Of a stretch of DNA of 64,000 bases, positions 22,530 to 33,465 are shown in pieces. The translations under genes were made by a program, and so were the position numbers. The stretch comes from Puccinia triticina (lineage: Eukaryota > Basidiomycota > Pucciniomycetes > Pucciniales > Pucciniaceae). Within the stretch, counting starts at the first letter, position 1, and every line of letters begins with the position of its first letter. The stretch spans positions 4,154,001 to 4,218,000 of the forward strand of contig NC_070562.1 in NCBI RefSeq assembly GCF_026914185.1. The letters are read 5' to 3'. Under the pieces are notes generated by a model. It did not search any database. It saw nothing but the letters and a program-made list of their open reading frames with translations, and was not told the DNA's origin.

Positions 22530-25500
22530 TCACTCCACAGTCACCACATTCACATTGCTGCCGCTACTTTTCTTACCCTTACTCTTAGACTTGTTCTTCT
22601 CCTTTGCCATGTAATCGTGGAGGGCCAGAGGCTTGATCTTGTCGTTCTTCGAATAGAACGACAGGGCCATCCCTCGACTTACTGATTTGGCATTGAGTTT
22701 GTGCCTCCTGACAGAGACATAGTCTCGGCCGAAGCTGAAAGTGCGCTCAACATTGACTGTTGTAGCTATGTATAAAAAAAAAATTAGAATGGATAATCAA
22801 CTGAAGAGGATAAGAGGGTCTCATCTAATCTTACCTGGGCAACTAAGAACGTCGAGAGCCATCTGCGAGAGACCATCATGATTGTTTCCGCCCTGTTTCT
22901 GCCCGGCCCACCAATTGAGGGCATTGATCGGCTCGCCATCCTCCAAAAATAGGCCGCCCGAGAGCCAAATGTCCAATGGATCTGACACAGGTTCAGCTGA
23001 TCTGGCTAAAGCAGCCGCACCTAGACCAGCAAGAACACCTGTTTGTACCTAAATAACAAATTTGATCAGCTCATGGTGAGATAGCGATATCGATTGCAGG
23101 AGGAAATTTACCTTTGGTGGTCCTTGTCTTGGTATTCTAGGGAGTGAAGTTGAATTTTTTGGCTTGTACCATTTGCTATACATATCACGAGTGAGTCTGA
23201 TGGCCTTGTCGATCCATTCCCTGGGCCACTTGGCAAGCTTAAAGTATTCGTCTTTGAAAGACGGGTGGAGAACTGGGAGTTTGGAGGCAGTTTTGCTTAG
23301 TCAACCTCAGAAAGCATACGAGATTAGAAGCGGGAATCCACTCACTCATTGCGATTCTGTATATTGGCGAACAGTCCGTAAGCGAATAGTATTTGTTTGT
23401 AATCGCAAGCCCAGCTCGGCAGGCGTTTCGTAAAGCTGCAGGATAATCACCATCCTTGTTTGCAATCACCGCCGAAAGATTTGCAGTGATTTGATTGATC
23501 AAGACAACAACCTCGGCAACCCAAGCCAAGGAGGATGTTGAGACTTGAAGGGTCATTTCGTAAAAAGGTTTGAGAACCTTCACCAGGTCCGCCGCCAAGT
23601 CAAAGTCCTCTTGATTCACATGAATGCCGCGAGGGGTGCCAAACGTTTTGTCTCGTTGCCACATGATACTACAGAAATGAGGGTCAGCCTTGTTCACAAT
23701 CTGAATTAATATTAGCAAAGTGGTACTTACATAGCGTCCTCGCATCGAACAATGCTTGAAAGCTGCAAGTAAGTTGAGTTCCAACGTGTTGGGACGTCTC
23801 GCTCGACGTTATGAGGCCTCTTGCAATTCTTTTCTTGACAAAGCTCTATGAACTTTGCCTTGGAGTTTGGCGACTTGTTGAGTTTGGTTGCAATTCCACG
23901 AAACTGGATATGAGAAGATATATTGGGTCAATTCAAGTGTTTGTTTTACAGACCAGCCAATAAGTAAAAAACTCACCTTTGCAAGTGATCGGCGACAAGT
24001 TTCGGAGGTATAACTATCATCCACGCTCTCCTCTTCAATGTCTTCGAGGTCAGCCAGGGTCAGCTCATTGTCATTGCCAAGTTGTCCATGGGTAATATTG
24101 GGAAGATTGTCGCTGTCATCTTCTTCATCGGAGTCACCAAACTCATTGCTGGGGCTTTGGAAGCTAAAAAGGTAGATAGAGACAGAACGATTGTTCATGA
24201 TCAGCGACAATTAATAAGCATAGTATGTGGTAAACAACGAACGTACCTTTCAATTAAATCATGGGCATCTTCTTCCTCATTGGATTCGTTGATCTCAGTA
24301 ACTACGGGAGTGTTTGAAGGGGTTTTTTCTTTGCGTCCAAATCGTCGGAGTATCGCCTGGACTATGAGATTGAGGATGTGTGCGAAGCACCTGATCCAGT
24401 GCGGCTCACCTTGGAATCGCTTCCATTTGAGTTTTGCCAACTCTTCAATCATCACTCCGTTGTTTGCTGCATTATTGGAAACTATCCCACAGATCTAAGG
24501 GGAGTCAAAGAAGATCAGAAAGCTGAAAAGGGAATAAAACAAAATGAAAAAGAAAGAGTACGTACGCGATTCTCCAATTCAAACTTCTCAACTATGTATT
24601 GTACAACGCGAGCCAAGTAGCCACCAGTATGCCTTTCTTTGAGCTGGACAAAATCCAGAGGCATCGCATTTAAAACAACCTTACCGCTTGGATCATCCAA
24701 TAGTCGGTAGATAACTGCACCGATGATATCGTATCCGTTCGGTGTCTGCCAGGCGTCAACACCCAAGTACAGTGCCCCATTGTGGACCTGAGTGCAAGTC
24801 GAAGTTAGTTTCTAATCAATCTGGAGAAAAATAAAAACGAAAGTTTACCTTCAGCTCCTCAAGGAGCTTCTCCTGAACACTCAAATATAGCTTATGAATC
24901 GCGATTGATACCGCCTTGCGAGTCGGAAGATTCTTTAAGATCGTTGGGTGGAGAACCCTCTTGAAGCTGATTTCCTCCAAGGCTGAAAAGGGTTTTGCAC
25001 CCTCAGCGCACCATATAGCACATCATTGCAAAACCTAGAGCCCAAGAAAGAAGGTATTCAGATGAGATGACCAAATAGAAAGACCTGGAAATAAGTCTCA
25101 CCTCCCGCGGGTCTATGTCACCCGTGCCGGTTACTCCACACGATGCAAGCGACTTGTTACTTGAAGGATTTTGTTGCTTCCTGAGGCATTGACCCGCATG
25201 TGTCAGAAGATTGCTGCAGGACGAGTCGTATGTCGGGCAATTAATTTTTTTAGAACACCTGGTGAGAATAATATATTCAGGTTAGGATAATATATTCTAG
25301 TTGTCTCGAATAAAATAAAATATACACACAATTTACATTGCCATGCAATCATGCGGCGATTGAACTTATCGAGCTGATCTGATAACTTGGGTGGGTCGTA
25401 AGAAGCGTATGCCGAGCTCACTTGATTCTGGGAAAGTTTGATTGCATGTTCTAAGGGATTCATGCTGGTGAGCTGGCATATCAAAGTATAGATGATAAAG

Positions 25501-25692
25501 AATAGGAAATGGAGGCTTACCTAGTCGCTGCTCATCAGTTGATTCAGGTCCGGAGGGAACGTTTGCGCCAGCCGAGTCAAGATCTTGATTGTGATCTTCT
25601 TCGCGATAATCTTCTTTGTGGTTTGATTGGCCGGTGGGTCTGTCTGTTTTGTCTTCTGACCTTTGTTGGGGTCGCTTGCGCGCTCGGGTCAT
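22530..25692 (-). CDS. hAT transposase with a changed catalytic aspartate
   Basis: A spliced gene of about eight exons, ATG at 25692-25690, stop at 22532-22530. The basic/acidic N-terminus is followed by a C..C..H..C zinc-finger segment (CPTYDSSCSNLLTHAGQC, split from the first part by an intron), LYLGVDAW with the first catalytic Asp, HWIRCFAHILNLIVQ, an acidic insert (EFGDSDEEDDSDN), DVPTRWNSTYLQL, and the C-terminal dimerisation block (MALDVLSCPATTVNVERTFS) ending in a Lys/Ser-rich tail. Introns show GTAAG-type donors. At the second catalytic position the family has (T)DNA.NN; here it reads SNNAANN, with AAT at 24474-24476. Without that Asp the transposase should be unable to cut DNA, although the frame is otherwise open. 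The minus-strand 5' leader carries about four copies of a ~30-bp GGGTATGGTTGAGG repeat (25722-25812). Confidence 0.85.
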
Positions 25693-25721
25693 TGTGTAGG
25701 TAGGAGGTTGAGGGCGCCGGG

Positions 25722-25812
25722 TATGGTTGAGGTTGCCGGGTATGGTTGAGGATGGGTGAGGTTGCCGGGTATGGTTGAGGATGGGTGAGGTTGCCGGGTA
25801 TGGTTGAGGAGG
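25722..25812. repeat. Tandem repeat GGGTATGGTTGAGG... upstream of hAT transposase
   Basis: Four imperfect units of about 22-31 bp (GGGTATGGTTGAGGATGGGT plus GAGGTTGCC) immediately before the transposase ATG on the minus strand. The autonomous hAT at 34553-37744 also has a G-rich tandem repeat just upstream of its transposase. Confidence 0.8.
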
Positions 25813-26923
25813 GGGAGGGGAAGCCCGGTCGGAGATCCTGTGGTGCGCAGCTGCAGCGCACACAAGTACAGCTGTGCGCGGGTGTGGCAAAAAATACCCG
25901 GGTACCCTATGGGATATCCCCAGAATATCAGACATCCGCACCCGAACACGCACACGCTGGCGGGTACCCGCCGACCTTGGGCGGGTACCCGCGAGCGGAT
26001 AGCAGGTACCCGCCCGCGGGTCCGTTTGGCCATCTCTAGGTGCCAAGCTCTTTTGCCTTGAGATCAATGTGGCTACTTGGTGGAACTCGACTTTTGCAAT
26101 GTTCAACCGTGCAATCCAACTTCGCCGCTCTTGCATCCACTTCTGCAACAAGACTTCTGAGACAAGATCATTCATCTTATCCATGCCAGAATGGGATCAA
26201 GCAGCTAACCTGATGCGCTTGCTAGAGCCTCTTAACAAAGCAACACAAATGCTCTGTGGAACCAACTACCTGACCTTAAACACCGCACTCCCTGTCTACA
26301 TAGTCTTGATGAAGCACTTGAAGCAAGTTCAATATGGTCTATGTGACCAAGCACAGCTCATCCATCCTGCCACCCAGATCATCAACAAGATCAAAAGCTA
26401 CCTCTGCTCCGCACTTGGCAAACCAAGCTACATATGTGCAATGATCCTTGACCTAACCTTCAAGACTGCCATCTGGAAAAGAAATGAAGCCTTTATGGAG
26501 CAGCACTATGATGTGCCAGTCAAGGCAATCCTCACAATTTTCCGTGGGGTTGCAAAGACTTTTGATGAGATGCCTGATCCCCCTCAGCAAACCCAGTCAA
26601 ACCCGGGTTCAAAGAAGCAGACATCCAGCTTCTTCCCTTCTGAATTATACAAGCCAACAACTGAGCTGGACACAGTTGAGGCGGAGATTGATTGTTATCT
26701 CAAAGAAGACCTCGAACGCAAAGGAACACCAATCTTGAAGTACTGGTCTGGCCGGCAATCAAAATATCCAATCTTGTCAAAGATGGCTTGGCGCTACTTG
26801 GCCATTCCGGCTACAAGTGCAGCCTCAGAGAGAGTCTTCTCTAAAGGTCGTTGGGTAGTCTCTTGGCAGCGCGCATCACTTGATCCTGAAACCATCAAGC
26901 AGTTACTGTGTCTCAAGGGATGA

Positions 26924-27859
26924 TATCAGCTACTCAACAGCCCAATATAGTTCCTCATCCCTCTCTCCCCATGCATTTTTTCTCCCAACACTCATATAAA
27001 TTAGTCAATACGCTTGTTTTTTACTCCAATCGAGTTGTTTTTCACTCCACATCAATCAAAATAAGATCTCTTGACAGAAGAACAGTTTTGAAAAAATAGT
27101 TCAAAATCATAGGGTATTCATGTTGATTTTGAATTGATTTCTGAAGACTTTCCCTCTGCTGAGAGACTATGTTTTGATTGAGCAAAGAATGTGTTAAGCC
27201 CCTCCGGCAAGCCATTGGGCCCAAAAGCCACAAGGGACTTTGTCAAGGTAAATGTTTGTTACCATAAATGTCTGCACCTTTTAAAATATATTCCAAGTTT
27301 GAAAATTCCTGATAAAAATCATGCAAAAAATGGGTGTGCATGCGCGGAAAAGTGGATGTTTTCTGCGTAAAGCTGGGTGCATGGCTTGTTTGACCAAGTC
27401 TCCTCTTACCTATGGAGTGATAAAATACTAGTTGCATTGCACCAACCAGAGGAAGGGAAGGGTCCCTGCGTGGCGATGCCCCCCCCCCGCTCAGTGTTCA
27501 GGAGGGACTTTGAGGAAGTATGCGTAGAAGTCCAGGGTCTTTTTTTGATGAATGCCAAACCAAACTAGTGATTCCTGCTTTCACAAGACCATCAGCTGGT
27601 TTTTTCTAGCTCTCATCATTGCCTGGCCATATCAACAACCCTCAAGAAATTTGTTCAAGCTCTTTCATCTACTATGGACATCTTGCTGGTACCATGAAAG
27701 GACTCGTGATCCCAGCAATCCATACATACCAAAACATGTTTGCCAAGGGACATGGGTTAATGGAGATTCAAGTGTATGCGCATGAGCTTCTAATGTTTCT
27801 TCATCTGATTAGGTACACAAAATCTGTCAAGCATGATAAGGCCGAACTGTCCACAGGAA
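26924..27859. other. Non-coding stretch
   Basis: Probably the 3' remainder of the host hAT followed by unique sequence. No matching hAT terminus or gene was found. A C11 run occurs at 27480-27490. Confidence 0.45.
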
Positions 27860-28865
27860 TCAGCTCTGAAGCAACCTGCGCCGATATTGAACAAGATCTT
27901 CAATGCTGATCATCTTCAAATTCCACAGGCTCGCAAACTGTGCACAATCGTCGCGACGGGCCATCGACCCCATAGGGCAATCCGGCTTGACCAGCTCACA
28001 TATCAGACCGGCTGGAGGTAGGCCAGATAGGTTGCAAAGGTCTGAGGAAGATCCCGAGGACAATCAAGTCAACACCGAGCCTAATGCGAAGAATGATGTC
28101 AACTGACCAATCGCTGCTTCTGTGTGTCCTCTTCTCGTCAAAACGCCCCCTTGTCTAGCTCGTAGAGGAACCATGTGTCCTGGCCGAGTAAAGTCGTCGG
28201 GCTGACTTGATGGATCACTTAATTTGGAGGCAGTCAACGCCCTGTCATGAGCCGAGATTCCAGTTGTGGTATCTAAGAAAATTGAAGAGAAGAAAAGAAA
28301 AGAAGCAAATTAAGCTCCCTTGAACTCATTCTACGTATTGGTCTTTTTTTTGTCTGGCGTGGTGGGGCCTGCTGATGGAATATCAGGAAACACTCAACTG
28401 TATTTGTAGTCAACCGTGTGAGTATATGCGGTTTTGTGCTTCTCCGTATTGGTTTCAATCATCAAGGGGATTTTCAGTTCGTCCAATCGTTCACCGGGGA
28501 GAGCGATGCAGACATACCCGCTAGAAAAAAACGACTATAAGTATCCGAGATAAGGACCCGATCCGGCGGGGATACACAACCAAGATTAGAACTTGTGCAG
28601 GAAGAAAAAAGAACAAGAAAATAGACGAACGCTGGAAGGACAAGCAAGCGTTTTGTCCTTGGAGTGCTTACCTAGAATGTTTGATGATCCAAGCCATCAT
28701 CTCCGTTGTGATCTTCGACGCGGCAACGACCAGGTCTCCTTCATTCTCCCGCTCCAGATCGTCGACGACCACAAGGCATTCCCCGTTACGGAAGCTTTCA
28801 ATGGCTTCCTCGATTGTGTTGAGCTCGCGGCTGCTTCGAGGTTGGTCGGCGGGTGACGAGGACAT
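27860..28865 (-). CDS. RIB3: 3,4-dihydroxy-2-butanone 4-phosphate synthase (riboflavin synthesis)
   Basis: Converts ribulose 5-phosphate to 3,4-dihydroxy-2-butanone 4-phosphate plus formate, supplying the four-carbon unit of the riboflavin xylene ring. Exons 28865-28672, 28520-28399, 28272-28108 and 28041-27860 join in frame to 220 aa, the normal size of monofunctional fungal enzymes. All family motifs are present: [11 protein letters not shown] (metal and substrate acids), [44 protein letters not shown] and the C-terminal [17 protein letters not shown]. No GTP cyclohydrolase II domain is fused, as expected in fungi. The ATG follows a GC-rich leader. Splice donors include GTTGAG and GTCAGT, less usual but supported by the conserved protein on both sides. 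Confidence 0.95.
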
Positions 28866-29744
28866 TAGCTGGTTGTGTGAGGTCTGTAGCCGTGCCCGTG
28901 ACACCGACACCCGGACGCCGCCTCCAAGGTTCACCCGACCCTTGCCCTCCCAACGGGCTCGGGCCCGACCCTCATTTTCAGGACCTCCGCCCTTCCGAAG
29001 GGCTCCAACGTTTCCAGCTCCACCCTTGCCCTCGCACCGGGCTTGGCTGCCATCACGACACATGCGCCTCCGTCTCAAGACAACGAGGGAAGCTCATGAT
29101 TTCCTTTCCATTCTCCGTATTGCTTCCATGTTTGGGCCTTTTTCATTCTTGCATTTTAGGATGTTTATGACTTTATTTTAAGAAATTGATGAATTGGTAT
29201 CACCTACACAGCGGTTCCACATCGCCGCCAATCCGGCCAAAGTTCGGCCGTCAATTTGACGGTTCCCCCCCAGCCAGTGTTGACCGTTCGCATGCCGGCC
29301 TCCCGTCAACCGTCAAGCGGACCGACGAATTTGCCAGCACGCCCGGCGATGCGCAAATGGACAACACGCTGGCAAAAGAAAGGGCGGGTTGACCCATCCG
29401 GCAATCTGCCGTCGAACCAATTACTACCCCCAGCCCCGAAACGGGTCGTTCCAGCCTCGATCGCTGCTCTGTGCTGCTGACCAGGCTCTCTGTGCTCATT
29501 TCAGCACATTGGTACATTGTTTTTTGTTCTTTGATTGGTTTTTTTTGGACAACAAACTACTGTTAGAGAGGAGAGAAATGGAATAGGGAAGAGAGGTGGA
29601 AGGAGTTATGCCGGAGAGAGTGGGAACAGGGGAAAAAGGATTGCAGCGCTTCCTGAGCTGCCCGGCTGGCTAGGACGACCGACAATCGTATTGTGTGGAC
29701 GGGGAAGGGCGAGCTCAGAGGAGGAAGAGGGAGGGGCCATGACG
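28866..29744. other. GC-rich non-coding stretch upstream of RIB3
   Basis: Probably the RIB3 promoter near 28866-29150. From about 29230 to 29350 it carries CCGTCAA/TTGACGG and CGGCCTCCCGTCA words that recur in inverted orientation at 30240-30350, suggesting the remains of a TIR element around the RAD51-like relic; the outer ends do not match well enough to define it. Confidence 0.4.
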
Positions 29745-29950
29745 TCTGAGACTTGGTTGACGACCACGACGATCAGCCGGCATTGGTCCGCAAGCACCTT
29801 CAGCCCATCCGCCACTTGGTTCATCTCCGCCGCTCACTCCGTCATCCTGAACTTCGCACTGCTCTGCTTCGACTGCTCCAGATCCGCCCGGAAGATCGCC
29901 CCGATCCCTGATCCATCGTGGGTGTTGAGGAAGAGCAATAGTCGGGGGAA
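29745..29950 (-). pseudogene. Relic of a RAD51 paralogue (RAD57/XRCC3-like)
   Basis: On the minus strand one frame reads IGAIFRADLEQS, then MTE, a TGA stop (29836-29834), and AAEMNQVADGLKVLAD followed by LIVVVVNQVSDVM. This pattern, an FR-acid segment after a Walker B-type strand, a helix ending in LA, then a hydrophobic strand and NQV, is the core of the RecA fold in RAD51 paralogues, closest in my judgement to RAD57/XRCC3. The Walker A part and the C-terminus are absent. The fragment is about 70 codons long with one nonsense codon, so it is a broken copy. Recognition is from memory of the family. Confidence 0.5.
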
Positions 29951-30591
29951 CGAGGCTCGGAAGGAGCCGAGCGAGGTGCGGAGCTCGATGGATGGAGGAT
30001 GTGATGTGGAGGTGGGCGTGCTGTGGATGGGGAGATGGAGGGTGGCGGTGATCCGATGAGCGGACTTAGAGAAAATGAGACGGGTGGATGGGCGAGGGCC
30101 GAGGATGACGTGTCCCTCTGATGGGCGGACTTTGTCTTGGCCCCCTCTGCCCTTTTTTTTGGGTTAGCCTGGAGGCCAGCACAAGCGCGTTTGTCTGCAA
30201 ACCGACCCCAGGCAAGTTATGTTAAACTTGCCTGAAGTCAAGTGCCGGCCGTTTGACTGTTAATTCGGCTGGCAGTTTGACGGCTGACGGGAGGCCGACA
30301 GGTGGGCGGTCAATCAGGCGGGTCTTTTGTCTTTGACGGCAGTTTCGACGGGCAAAACCTTAATCCGCGCAACTGCCGTGTACGACTTGCCATCAAGCTG
30401 GAAATCCAGATCTGAGCCGACAGATTTCAGATTTCGCACTGAAATCTTGGTCCCTGAAGCCCCCTGAAGTTATTCAGAGTTCCAGATTCCAGATTCCCCT
30501 GCAAAATCTGGAATTCCAGACTTATTCAAAGTCAACGGGAATTCCTCCACTGCTGTACATTTTACCAAAATTTTAAAATTTTGTTCATAAT
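29951..30591. other. Non-coding stretch
   Basis: G-rich to about 30130, then a segment (30180-30350) rich in TTGACGGC/GCCGTCAA words, inverted partners of those at 29230-29350. No gene was found. Confidence 0.4.
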
Positions 30592-31135
30592 AGCAACTCC
30601 ACCGTGGGAGCTTTCTGTGGTGCTAAAAGTTCACCATGTTTAGCTCTCGAGCTGCTGCAACCTACTGCGGCATCCACCGCGCGGGAGCTATCCTGAGAGC
30701 AAACTTGGCTTTCACCAAGCCCCAAGTGCGGTAGTGGGGTGTGTGTGTGGGGTGGTGAGATGTCACGGGAGCTTTTTTCTTTTTTTTAAAAAAGTGTAAT
30801 TTTGCCTTTGGCATTGCACACTATGAATATCATGATGTCTACCTACAAGCATTTTTGTTATTTGTGTTTGTAGTTTGTTTTTTCCAGTACTTGTGTCTAT
30901 GGGGCCAAGTTCTGTAGAGGATGTGGTAATCTTAACAACTAGGGACAATGAGTTGTGATGTGGGTTTGTGGGGTGGATGGGGTGCAACCATTTTTTAGGT
31001 TGATTCAATTGGGTAATGGGTATTGAAATTGAAGATTTTTTATACATGTAAAGAGGGCAACTAATAAGTGGGTTGAAGTTTGAATGGGTGGTGTGTAGTT
31101 GCCCAAGGGCTGAGAAATGGTATCGGCCAGGGGCT

Positions 31136-31254
31136 GGGTCCACCGGGATTTGAACACCGGACTTGTCACTCTCTTCAAAGTGATTATACTATGTTGTCGG
31201 AGGGGAGACACCAAGCTCCTGTGGGTGATGGTTACTGCTAGGCCATCTGGACCC
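31136..31254 (-). pseudogene. tRNA-like sequence, degenerate
   Basis: Read on the minus strand it starts GGGTCCA and ends TGGACCC, a perfect 7-bp acceptor-like stem. It has an A-box-like TGGCCTAGCAGT with a GATGG/CCATC arm and a B-box-like GGTGTTCAAATCCC. The 119-nt length would need an intron or long variable arm, the T stem is imperfect and no normal anticodon loop with U33 fits. It is probably a tRNA pseudogene or the head of a tRNA-derived SINE. Confidence 0.35.
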
Positions 31255-31435
31255 AGGAGCTACTTGGGAGGAGTTAGTCATGCACTTGTGCAAAAAACTA
31301 TGGCTTAGTAGCTATGTACTTACTCTTCATGTACATAGTTTCTAACCTTGTTGGTGACAGGCACCAAACCTGACCTGTCACCAATGTGCACCTACAGTCC
31401 CAGTTCTCACCTGCCTAGGCTCTCCTCTCTTTCCT

Positions 31436-31605
31436 CACCAAGATTGGAGACCCGGGACCATTAACACTGGAGAGCTGACCCACCACCGGACTGTTCTGTG
31501 CAGGTGAGTCAACACATCTTAGCAATGATAACCAAGATTGGAGGCCCAGGCCCACATGTGAGAGCTGACCCACCACAGGACTGTTTTGTGCAGATTCCGT
31601 GCCTT
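31436..31605. repeat. Two-copy tandem repeat (~105 bp)
   Basis: ACCAAGATTGGAGRCCCRGG, GAGAGCTGACCCACCAC and GGACTGTTYTGTGCAG occur in the same order twice in tandem (31437-31503 and 31532-31594). Confidence 0.7.
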
Positions 31606-31969
31606 TTATAGGGAGCTCAGGTTTTGCTATATTGGTTGGCACCACCTAACTCCCAAGTGAGCTCCTGAGAGCATCCACATTGGTCGTGGATTAAGGAGGG
31701 ATTAGTGTAACTAATCCTCCTTGGCAACCGCATCAGGTCTGATTCAGTCAGACTAAACTCCTCCCAGGAGTACAATTTGGACTAAGCAAGAGTAAATTTA
31801 CTCCTTGCTAATCCTGGGAGTAAGTGCTGTATGCAGACACTTCTCCCCACTCAAAAGTACACCGTAATAAATTGTGTCGGCCCAACCCCCCCAACCCTAC
31901 CCAAAAATTTGGGTGACCAACCTGATGTCTCATAGTGGGATGTATTGGGGATTTGCGTTATCATATCTT

Positions 31970-32115
31970 CCAACAGCGGGTCTACGCAGTGGAAGCTGTT
32001 GGCATATCTTCCAACAGCGGGCCTAAAGAAGGGCAGCCGTTGGCTGTTCTTCCAACAGCGGGTCTACAAAGTGGCAGCTGTTGACTTATCTTCCAACTGT
32101 GGCCCCAGGGAAAGG
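31970..32115. repeat. Tandem ~47-bp repeat with CAACAGC/GCTGTTG hairpin
   Basis: Four units start TCTTCCAACAGCGGGTCTAC (31967, 32009, 32049, 32089, the last diverged). Each carries CAACAGC and, about 25 bp later, GCTGTTG, so every unit can fold into a hairpin. Confidence 0.75.
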
Positions 32116-32642
32116 TAGTTGATGGCTGATCATTGGGCTCATCCATAAAAAAGCTTGACTACCGGGATTCAAACATCAAACATGAACCTCAGCCAAGCAG
32201 TAGTCCCACCACTAACCACTATCCCAAATCACATTGTACCATGCCTTGCTGTTTGTCATATATGGACAGCAAAGCATGTGCCTTGCATTATTCTTGTTGA
32301 GTTGGGTGGTTTTTTTTCTTGCAATGTTCTTTTGTTTCACTTTTTTTTTGTAAAATTTGAACTGTGTCGCCTCTTTCTTACAGCAAAAGAGGAGCATCCA
32401 AGTGACTTGATAAAAAAAAAAGAAGCCCAACCAATCGTTTAGCTAACCTAGACAGCAAGCCAATCATGACAGAGGCTTGACGCAGGTCCAACCAGCTGGC
32501 GGTGTTGGCTTGCTCAATTAGACAAGCCTTTGTCCGCTGCTGAGTCCTGTTGGACTTGGATTTGACAGATGATCAAGCCAACAGAGTCAATTGAGCATGC
32601 CCAACCCAATGATGCCGTTGGCCTGCTTGGCAGGGCTGGATG

Positions 32643-33465
32643 TAGGGATGGCTATCAGGCGGGCACAGGCCGGCCTGGGAGGACCCGGCAGTTCGCTGGA
32701 CGGGTTGGGCCAGGCTAGGTTCTCTAAAAAGTGAGCCCGCCCCAAACCCGTTTAACAATTGGGCCACCCATGGGCGGCCCGCGGGCCGCCGTCGGGCCCC
32801 AGCTAAATTTTGGAATCATGAAGAAATGAAAATTTTGAGGGTTGGTCATTTAATTTAATAACTTTGTAACCCTCCCTACCTCATGGTTAGGGAGGGGACC
32901 GGGAGGACCTGGCAGTTAGCTGGACGGGTCGGGCCGGGCTAGGTTCTCTAAAAAGTGAGCCCGCCCCAAACCCGTTTAACAATTGGGCCACCCATGGGCG
33001 GCCTGCGGGCTGCCGTTGGGCCCCAGCTAAATTTTGGAATCATGAAGAAGGAAAATTTTGAGGGTTGATCATTTAATTTAATAACTTTGTAACCCTCCCT
33101 ACCTCATGGTTAGGGAGGGGACATACACAAACAATAAACAAATAACAACAATAGAGAGAAATCATTCTGAGGCTTCTGGCTTTGCTCGGGTGGTGGTGGG
33201 TGTGGATTTGTGGCAGCCTGAGCCTGCCCTCCTGCCTTGGCCCTGGCCCCTCGCCCATGATCCCCACGGTTGGGATCATCCCGGGGGATGAAAGGGGCCT
33301 GCCTGATGGGCGCCCATTGGGCTACCCGAGCCCGCCAGACTAGGCACCCGGGTCACTTGGGCCCGGCCAACTTCACAAATTCCCCCAATAGGGCGGCCCA
33401 AACCCAACCCAAACCCGGGTGGGCTTGGGCGGCCTGTCGGCTAGCCCGCCCAATAGCCATCCCTA
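32643..33465. mobile_element. Non-autonomous hAT element with internal duplication
   Basis: Ends TAGGGATGGCTATCAGGCGG and the inverse of TAGGGATGGCTATTGGGCGG. Perfect 8-bp target duplication GCTGGATG (32635-32642 and 33466-33473). The left ~220 bp, from GGGAGGACC to CATGGTTAGGGAGGGG (about 32677-32897), is repeated in direct orientation at 32898-33120 with few differences. No transposase. The termini resemble those of the autonomous hAT at 34553-37744, which could be its source of transposase. Confidence 0.85.

Larger units (their letters stand above)
22257..26038 (-). mobile_element. Complete hAT element nested in a hAT transposase gene
   Basis: Ends TAGAGATGGCC on the left and GGCCATCTCTA on the right, each followed inward by GGGTACCCG repeats. 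Perfect 8-bp target duplication GGTGCCAA at 22249-22256 and 26039-26046. It is 3782 bp and carries its own transposase on the minus strand. A CCCGCA microsatellite (22330-22372) sits inside the left end. Perfect TSD and long open exons indicate a fairly recent insertion. Confidence 0.9.
20700..26923 (+). mobile_element. hAT element (host), interrupted; right end not found
   Basis: A hAT terminus-like sequence, TAAGGCTGGCACCCGGGG, starts at 20700, followed by GGTTCGGGCGGGG and its inverse, the usual subterminal GC palindromes. A transposase gene on the plus strand follows (20871-26923). A second hAT is inserted inside it at 22257-26038. I could not identify the matching right terminus or an 8-bp duplication of GCTGGAGA downstream of 26923, so the element may be truncated on that side. 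Confidence 0.6.
20871..26923 (+). pseudogene. hAT transposase, interrupted by another hAT
   Basis: N-terminal part 20871-22256, C-terminal part 26047-26923; between them lies a complete second hAT. Visible parts: basic N-terminus, BED-type zinc finger (C...C...H....H, residues about 62-98), the RNase H-like core with TQDAWTAP (first Asp) and TADNATINGVM (second Asp), LGCIAHIINL, then NVATWWNSTF, and at the C-terminus the hAT dimerisation block ILSKMAWRYLAIPATSAASERVFS. Introns at about 21236-21304 and 21665-21757. Two in-frame stops, TGA 21162-21164 after the BED finger and TAG 22177-22179, precede the insertion. The reading frame is continuous across the excised insertion site. Clearly inactive; the interruption postdates an intact frame at that point. 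Confidence 0.85.
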
